DNA of 17,930 nucleotides from an uncultured Eubacteriales bacterium (lineage in GTDB: Bacteria; Bacillota; Clostridia; Oscillospirales; CAG-272): positions 1 to 17,930 of the forward strand of contig URCP01000061.1 in the NCBI GenBank assembly GCA_900546315.1, written 5' to 3'. Shown piece after piece: positions 13,409-17,930 of this stretch (position 1 is the first letter of the stretch; every line of letters begins with the position of its first letter). Under the pieces are notes generated by a model. That model searched no databases. It was given only the letters and a program-made list of their open reading frames with translations, and was not told the DNA's origin. Both the position numbers and the translations under genes were made by a program.

Positions 13409-15007
13409 ATGACCAAAGAGACCGCCGACCGCATCATCTGCGATTACACAAGGAAGATCTACGGCTTCGCCCTGTCGAAGACCGGCTCCATCGAGCGCGC
13501 CGAGGAGCTGGCTTCGAGGATAACTCTCGAGGTTTATTCTTCGCTTCTGAAACAGGAAAACATTCCGAACCCCGCCGGCTATATCTGGAAGATCGCGATG
13601 AATGTCCGTGCCAGATTCACCGACGAGATGGCGAGAGCGCCGTTCGTGCTCTCCGACAACGAGCCGGAGGCGGACGACTTCACCGAGAAGCTGCTCGACG
13701 CCGAGACAAAGTCAAAGCTGCGGCTCGAGATCGCCTACCTGTCAAGGCTGCGGAGAAAGATACTCATTCTTCACTACTACAGGAACATGAAGCTCGCCGA
13801 CATCGCGAAAGAGCTCTCACTGCCGGTCGGAACGGTAAAGTGGCATCTCTCGGCGGCGCGGGACGAGCTTCGGGAAGGAATGACGAAAATGCGAAACACA
13901 GGTAACCTTGGCATAGCCCCGATCACACTCATATGTCTGAGCCACGACGGACGCCCCGGAAGGAACGGAGCGACCGAATACTATCTGAAATCAAAGCTCG
14001 CGCAGAATATCGCCTGGGCGGCGTATCACAAGCCGCGCAGCATCAGTGAGATAGCCGACGAGCTCGGTACCAGCCCGGTATGGATTGAGGACGAGGTCGA
14101 CACTCTCGAGGAAAACGGCTTCCTTGACAAAATAGGCGAGAAGTATCTCACAAACGTGCTGATTGAAGACCCTTCGCCGGAAATTGACATAAAGGTGCAT
14201 GAGCTTTACACGGCGTGTGCGAAAGAGGTCGCGAAGACATATCCTGACCGCGTGTTCGAGGCTCTGAAAGGTCTTGACCGCTCGGATATCTACATTCCCG
14301 GAAAGGATGACAGCCTTCTTGACTGGCTCGGCATCGCCTTCGCCATGCGCGAGAAGTTCAACACCTCGTTCGACGACGCGGCATATGACAGACTGAAGGT
14401 GAAGCGTCCCGACGGCGGATGCTATATTGCCAGCGCATGGGTCGAGAAGCAATATGATCTGCCGTTTGATATGCGGCTCTACACGTCCTGCGGTCCGATG
14501 CGGCGGGACACTAACAAGTACCCGGTCTTGTCGTGGCAGCTCACTACCTGCTATGACACTAGAAAGCTTGACTGGGCGGACAACAGGTGGCAGGATTACG
14601 AATACCTCTACGAGTTCATGACCGGCAGGATAACGAAGTCTCCGGAGGACATCGAAAAGTACATGAGGCTCCGTGAGAAAGGCTATCTCACCGCGGACGA
14701 CGAGGTGAACATAATCTGTTCCCGTCCCGCGACGTGTATTGAGAACAGTAAGCTCTGGAGCGTCATTCCGGAGCCGGACGCGAATGAGCAGGCGCTTCTC
14801 GATGAGCTTGCCGAAAAGCTGAAGCGCCTTGTTGTCCCGTGCTATCCCGAGCAGATGCGGAAGGTCGCCGAGCTCTACAATTCCTGCCCGGAGATCTCGA
14901 TGTATGTGATCGAGCGGCTCGTCGCGTCCGGCGCGCTGAAGAAACCGTCGGAATTGCGCGCTCCCGGTCTATGCACGATAATGTTCTCGGACAGACTTCC
15001 CGAATGA
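13409..15007 (+). CDS. ECF-like RNA polymerase sigma factor with long C-terminal extension
   Basis: 532 residues from ATG 13409, eight bases behind GAAAGGA. The earlier ATG at 13370 lies right at the end of the promoter and is rejected. Residues 1-75 are a sigma region 2-like domain (GYIWKIAMNVRARF). Residues 104-158 are region 4 (LRRKILILHYYRNMKLADIA, then LPVGTVKWHLSAARDELREG). From about 160 an extension begins with MRNTGNLGIAPITLICLSHDG and a winged-helix-like part (SISEIADELGTSPVWIEDEV, 211-230), followed by about 290 residues I do not recognise. Typical ECF sigmas are about 180 residues, so nearly two thirds of this protein is accessory and could sense a signal. It shares layout with the sigma at 4416-6038, but there is no adjacent anti-sigma gene. 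Confidence 0.83.
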   Translation: MTKETADRIICDYTRKIYGFALSKTGSIERAEELASRITLEVYSSLLKQENIPNPAGYIWKIAMNVRARFTDEMARAPFVLSDNEPEADDFTEKLLDAETKSKLRLEIAYLSRLRRKILILHYYRNMKLADIAKELSLPVGTVKWHLSAARDELREGMTKMRNTGNLGIAPITLICLSHDGRPGRNGATEYYLKSKLAQNIAWAAYHKPRSISEIADELGTSPVWIEDEVDTLEENGFLDKIGEKYLTNVLIEDPSPEIDIKVHELYTACAKEVAKTYPDRVFEALKGLDRSDIYIPGKDDSLLDWLGIAFAMREKFNTSFDDAAYDRLKVKRPDGGCYIASAWVEKQYDLPFDMRLYTSCGPMRRDTNKYPVLSWQLTTCYDTRKLDWADNRWQDYEYLYEFMTGRITKSPEDIEKYMRLREKGYLTADDEVNIICSRPATCIENSKLWSVIPEPDANEQALLDELAEKLKRLVVPCYPEQMRKVAELYNSCPEISMYVIERLVASGALKKPSELRAPGLCTIMFSDRLPE

Positions 15008-15015
15008 CAGAAAAA

Positions 15016-15037
15016 CAGCCCGCCCGGGCTGTTTTTT
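15016..15037 (+). terminator. Intrinsic terminator of the second sigma gene
   Basis: CAGCCC-GCCC-GGGCTG followed by TTTTTT, about 10 bases after the stop codon. A textbook form. Confidence 0.9.
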
Positions 15038-15102
15038 GTATTGTCATTTTCCGCCGGATTTTCTGCGCGTTTTGCTCATTTGCTCATTTTGAACGCAGGG
15101 TA

Positions 15103-15131
15103 TTGACAAAACCGCGCGGTTCGGATATAAT
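15103..15131 (+). promoter_or_regulatory. Sigma-A promoter of the HAD-GDPD-DeoR run, with palindromic operator in the spacer
   Basis: TTGACA, 17 bases, TATAAT. The spacer contains the perfect 12-base palindrome AACCGCGCGGTT (15110-15121), placed where a bound repressor would block the polymerase. The DeoR-family protein encoded at the end of the run is the natural candidate regulator (inference). Confidence 0.85.
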
Positions 15132-15162
15132 ATTTTCAGAGTACGTGATCTGAGGTGTATTT

Positions 15163-15840
15163 ATGATTAAAGCAGTCTTATTCGACATGGACGGCGTTCT
15201 GATCGACAGCGAGGAGCTGATGCGCGAGTGTACGAAAAAAGCCCTCGCGGAGTTCGGCGCCATCGTCAGCGACGACGACCTGCGCGAGCTTATGGGCACC
15301 GGCGACGAGGTTTATATCGGCGGCGCCGCTGAGCGGCAGGGAGTCAGGTATGTCCCGGAGATGTGTGAGCGCGTCTATGAGGTATACGGGGAGAATATTA
15401 CTTCAGCGTATCAGTGCCCCGGCGCGGGTGAGGCGATCCGGTTCGTGAAAGAGCATGGTCTCGGCTGCGCGATCTGCACGAGCGCCACACCCGGAAAGCT
15501 AGTGCACAATATGCGCGCGCTCGGGTACAAGGAGAGCGATTTCGGCGCTGTACTGACGGCTGTCGACGTCCCGCAGGCGAAGCCTTTTCCGTATGTGTAT
15601 CTCGAGGGCGCGAGAAGGCTCGGAGTGCCGATCGGGGATTGCGTCGCGTTCGACGACACGATAAACGGCGTCAAGGCGGGACTTTCTTCCGGCGCTTTTA
15701 CGGTGGCGGTCGGAACTACCTTTGCCGCGGAGGATTTTCTGGCGGCGGGGCTGAAGCCGGATGGGTATATCCGCGGGATAGACGAGCTTCCGGAGTTTTT
15801 CGCTTCGCGTTTTCCGGAGCAGTTCGGGAAATTATCGTAG
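15163..15840 (+). CDS. HAD superfamily hydrolase, beta-phosphoglucomutase-like
   Basis: 225 residues, GAGGTG upstream. The four HAD motifs are present: FDMDGVLIDS with nucleophile Asp8 and Asp10; CTSATP with Thr106/Ser107; Lys140 in QAKPFPYVYLEGA; and FDDTINGVKAG with Asp164/Asp165. The DGVLIDSEE opening and the KPFPYVYLEGARRLGV stretch are typical of the beta-phosphoglucomutase/phosphatase branch (subfamily IA with alpha-helical cap). It acts on a sugar phosphate or related phosphomonoester; hydrolase versus mutase cannot be told from the sequence. First gene of a run with GDPD (46 bases later) and DeoR; the only gene here ending in TAG. Confidence 0.9.
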   Translation: MIKAVLFDMDGVLIDSEELMRECTKKALAEFGAIVSDDDLRELMGTGDEVYIGGAAERQGVRYVPEMCERVYEVYGENITSAYQCPGAGEAIRFVKEHGLGCAICTSATPGKLVHNMRALGYKESDFGAVLTAVDVPQAKPFPYVYLEGARRLGVPIGDCVAFDDTINGVKAGLSSGAFTVAVGTTFAAEDFLAAGLKPDGYIRGIDELPEFFASRFPEQFGKLS

Positions 15841-15886
15841 CTGATCGGTCGCAAGCCTGATCTGATTATTGAAAGGATGACGAACA

Positions 15887-16669
15887 ATGAAAAGAAGAAT
15901 CGAAGTCGCCGCTCACCGCGGCAATGTTGAAAACGCGCCTGAGAACACTATGCCGGCGTTCACCGACGCCTACGGGATTGACGTCGACATGATCGAGCTC
16001 GACCTCAGAATGACGAAGGATCACGAGATCGTCGTTATCCACGACGCGACGGTCGACCGCACGTCGGACGGGACCGGAATGGTGTCGGACATGACCCTCG
16101 CGGAACTGAAGAAGCTCGATTTCGGCGTGAAGTACAGCGAGAAGTTCAGGGGCACACGGATACCGACCTTCCGCGAGTTCCTCGAGCTCACGAAGCGCGA
16201 CAAGAACATGCAGTTCAATTTCGAGTTCAAGGATTACATACGCGAAAAGGGAGATGAGTTCGCGAAAGAGAGCGCGGACAGGATAATATCTCTCTATGAG
16301 GAATACGGAATAACTCCCGATAGGCTGTACATAAACAGTTTTGAGGGCGACCTTCTTCTCTACATCAATGAAAAGTATGGCGGAAAGTACCGTCTGCACG
16401 GTTATCATCCGTATTCGATACTCGGAAACAACAGCGACAAGGCGTCGAAAATACTCTACTGCGCGTGCCTGTTCTACACATCTGACGATCCGATCTCACC
16501 GAAGGAGACCTATGACGCGGTCATCGCCGAGGGTATTCATCCGTGGGTCGGCGCCGGAGCCGTGACTGAGGAGCAGATCCTGCGCGGGGCGGAGTATGGC
16601 GGAGAGCTCTTCACGTCGAACCATCCGACATATGTGTCTGAGGTGCTGAGAAAGAACGGTTACAGATGA
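15887..16669 (+). CDS. Glycerophosphodiester phosphodiesterase
   Basis: 260 residues with no signal peptide, so cytoplasmic. Family motifs at the N-terminus: AAHRGNVENAPENT (His10, Arg11, Glu19, Asn20, Thr21), IELDLRMTKD (Glu37, Asp39), and VIHDATVDRTSDGTG with His52. His10 and His52 are the catalytic pair and Glu37/Asp39 hold the metal ion. The enzyme splits glycerophosphodiesters from phospholipids or teichoic acids into glycerol-3-phosphate and an alcohol. The C-terminal part (GIHPWVGAGAVTEEQILRGA, then LFTSNHPTYV) also fits. Ribosome binding site GAAAGGA; 46-base gap after the HAD gene and 48 bases before DeoR with no terminator between, so one operon. The HAD enzyme could act on the released phosphate ester. 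Confidence 0.93.
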   Translation: MKRRIEVAAHRGNVENAPENTMPAFTDAYGIDVDMIELDLRMTKDHEIVVIHDATVDRTSDGTGMVSDMTLAELKKLDFGVKYSEKFRGTRIPTFREFLELTKRDKNMQFNFEFKDYIREKGDEFAKESADRIISLYEEYGITPDRLYINSFEGDLLLYINEKYGGKYRLHGYHPYSILGNNSDKASKILYCACLFYTSDDPISPKETYDAVIAEGIHPWVGAGAVTEEQILRGAEYGGELFTSNHPTYVSEVLRKNGYR

Positions 16670-16717
16670 CGCCGCGTCCGGTCGGCGGTCTGAAAAATTG
16701 AGAGGCGGTAAGGCGGA

Positions 16718-17428
16718 TTGGGAAGGGAAGAAAGACTCGACGAGATAATGTCCATCATAAGTGACAGCGGTTACGCGACAGTGGAATATATCTCGCGCAA
16801 GACGTTCATGAGTCCGTCGACCATACGGCGCGACCTCGCTGATCTCGAGCGCTCGGGTCTGATCATCAGGAACTATGGCGGCGCGGAGATGAAGAACGGC
16901 GATATGCACATTCCGGTGCCGATCAACAACCGCATGTCGCAGAACCATCTCGAGAAGGCGAAGACAGCGAAAAAGGCTGTTGCCCTCATTGAGGACGGAA
17001 CGACGATATTCATAGACGCGTCGTCGACCTGCCTTTATATGGCGAGGTATATGTCCGAATGCCACGGGGTGATCGTCTACACGAACGGAATAATTCTCGC
17101 ACAGCTTCTTGACGAGAAGGGGATCGAGACGCATATAATCGGCGGGAGGCTCGTGCACCGCAGCGGAACGCTCGTCGGCGAGGAAGCGATAGCCGAGGTC
17201 AGTATGATAAACTTCGACGCGCTTTTCTTCTCATCAAACGGATACTGCGACGACGTCGTGACCGATTACTCGGAGGAGGAGACACAGTTAAGACGGGTGC
17301 TCATACGGCGCTCAAAGAAAAAATACTTCCTCTGCGACAGCTCGAAATTCGGGGTGAAGCGCGTTTATGTGGTATGTACGAAGAACGATATCGACATGAT
17401 CGTGACCGACCGGGAAGAGACGGAATGA
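16718..17428 (+). CDS. DeoR family transcriptional repressor
   Basis: 236 residues starting with TTG at 16718: an in-frame TAA six bases earlier (16709-16711) leaves no other upstream start, and GAGAGGCGG lies about nine bases upstream. The N-terminal helix-turn-helix reads YATVEYISRKTFMSPSTIRR, then DLADLERSGLIIRNYGGA, with the family SxSTIRRDL-type recognition helix. The C-terminal DeoRC sensor domain has EDGTTIFIDASSTCLYMARY and TNGIILAQLL. DeoR proteins respond to sugar phosphates and repress sugar catabolic genes. As the last gene of the HAD-GDPD operon it probably controls that promoter, perhaps through the palindrome at 15110-15121. A strong hairpin follows the stop. Confidence 0.92.
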   Translation: MGREERLDEIMSIISDSGYATVEYISRKTFMSPSTIRRDLADLERSGLIIRNYGGAEMKNGDMHIPVPINNRMSQNHLEKAKTAKKAVALIEDGTTIFIDASSTCLYMARYMSECHGVIVYTNGIILAQLLDEKGIETHIIGGRLVHRSGTLVGEEAIAEVSMINFDALFFSSNGYCDDVVTDYSEEETQLRRVLIRRSKKKYFLCDSSKFGVKRVYVVCTKNDIDMIVTDREETE

Positions 17429-17439
17429 ATAATATAAAA

Positions 17440-17475
17440 GGTCAGGCTGCCGTGAGATATCATGGCAGCCTGACC
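17440..17475 (+). terminator. Terminator hairpin of the HAD-GDPD-DeoR operon, interrupted by intron insertion
   Basis: GGTCAGGCTGCC and GGCAGCCTGACC form a perfect 12-bp stem with a 12-base loop, 11 bases after the DeoR stop. The expected T-run is reduced to TGGTTTG, after which the group II intron remnant begins. Confidence 0.78.
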
Positions 17476-17482
17476 TGGTTTG

Positions 17483-17930
17483 GCGCGCTCGGCATGGGCA
17501 ACAACTAAGTGGAGAAAGACCACAACGCGCTCGGCAGCAGGAAGCGTTAGCCGAAGGCAAGTGTGTCCATCGTGAGGTGGAATCTGGATGAATGTGCTGA
17601 CCAACACAAAGTTCAAAGCTGAAGCTTCTTACAAAGCGCAATCGCGGACGCAATGTCCGCGGCGTGATGCGGGAAGTAAAAGTGTTTATCCGTGGCTGGA
17701 TTGGCTATTTTCGTGCAGCCGGTATGAAGCGGACGATGATGTCTTTGGATGAATGGCTTCGGCGCAGGTTCCGGATGTACATCTGGAAGAAATGGAAGAA
17801 ACCCAAAATGAAGGTTACCAATCTGAGAAAGCCGGGCACCCCCGGCAGACAAGCCTTACCAATGTGGGAATTCCAGACTGGGCTACCGGCGTATTGCCGG
17901 AAGTCCGGTATTGAAATGTTCCATTATAAA
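17483..17930 (+). mobile_element. Degenerate group II intron remnant (5' RNA end joined to 3' end of its protein gene)
   Basis: About 130 bases from near 17483 (GCGCGCTCGGCATGGGC) resemble the 5' domain I of group II introns common in gut Clostridia, including GTCCATCGTGAGGTGGAATC at 17556-17575, recognised from memory. This is followed within about 40 bases by coding sequence for the C-terminus of the intron protein, so domains II-III and most of the protein gene are deleted. It begins seven bases after a terminator stem, the insertion site preferred by class C group II introns. The right end lies beyond the window. The exact 5' boundary is uncertain by a few bases. Confidence 0.7.
17616..17930 (+). 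pseudogene. C-terminal fragment of group II intron reverse transcriptase/maturase, frameshifted
   Basis: The frame from 17616 reads KLKLLTKRNRGRNVRGVMRE, then VKVFIRGWIGYFRAAGMK and SLDEWLRRRFRMYIWKKWKK, the maturase (X) domain and the WLRRRxRxxxWKxWK motif of group II intron proteins. No N-terminal reverse-transcriptase motifs are present. At about 17840-17848 one extra base shifts the frame: beyond it the family-like sequence GNSRLGYRRIAGSPVL continues in another frame, with Trp replaced by Arg and Cys nearby. The fragment has no start codon with a ribosome binding site and continues past the right edge. It cannot make a working enzyme. Confidence 0.82.

Noticed and set aside
17613..17852. 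Minus-strand open frames over the right end
   Set aside because: They are antisense to the group II intron protein fragment, whose maturase motifs are clear on the plus strand.
1..17930. CRISPR arrays, tRNA or rRNA genes
   Set aside because: No regularly spaced repeat array was seen, nor any cloverleaf or rRNA-like stretch. This was checked by eye only.

Overview
The window looks like a chromosomal segment from an uncultured member of the Bacillota, most likely a gut or rumen Clostridia. The evidence is GC-rich coding sequence that still uses ATA for Ile and AGA/AGG for Arg freely, strong AGGAGG-type ribosome binding sites, very regular sigma-A promoters (seven sites with a 17-base spacer), and Gram-positive family members (lipoprotein solute-binding protein, DeoR, GH36). 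This is inference from content; no 16S or marker gene is present. TGA is the dominant stop codon.

Layout. 1-1955 (minus) is one open frame that joins most of a MATE efflux pump to the C-terminal half of an FAD/4Fe-4S ene-reductase-like protein; the two parts differ in codon use and the junction is probably chimeric. A promoter and a terminator-like leader precede the MATE start. 2389-4273 (plus) holds a Gfo/Idh/MocA dehydrogenase and a sugar-phosphate isomerase/epimerase, each with its own promoter. 4416-6038 is a sigma factor with a long C-terminal extension, interrupted by an in-frame TGA. 6213-8342 is a large lipoprotein with a solute-binding-protein-like C-terminal half. 8578-10701 (minus) is a GH36 alpha-galactosidase. 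10916-11740 is a membrane polyferredoxin. 11764-12126 (minus) is a MerR regulator lacking its N-terminus. 12167-13297 is a RibD-like reductase plus a cupin, the latter with an in-frame TGA. 13409-15007 is a second long sigma factor, paralogous to the first. 15163-17428 is a HAD phosphatase/mutase, a glycerophosphodiester phosphodiesterase and a DeoR repressor in one run. From about 17483 to the right edge is a decayed group II intron sitting just behind the DeoR terminator hairpin.

How it fits together. Much of the segment serves carbohydrate and phosphodiester scavenging (dehydrogenase, isomerase, alpha-galactosidase, sugar-binding-type lipoprotein, HAD, GDPD, DeoR). The RibD-like reductase and cupin look like a small stress or redox operon once paired with the MerR gene. 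The most distinctive element is the pair of sigma factors of about 535 residues: both carry an ECF-like sigma module followed by a similar uncharacterised extension, and both are preceded by the same non-sigma-A promoter pattern (CAACC, 16 bases, CACTATATGT), which suggests autoregulation or cross-regulation.

Several genes are damaged or look damaged: the sigma factor and the cupin each have a TGA where a Trp is expected, the MerR gene lacks its start, and the intron protein is frameshifted. No tRNA, rRNA or CRISPR array was seen.
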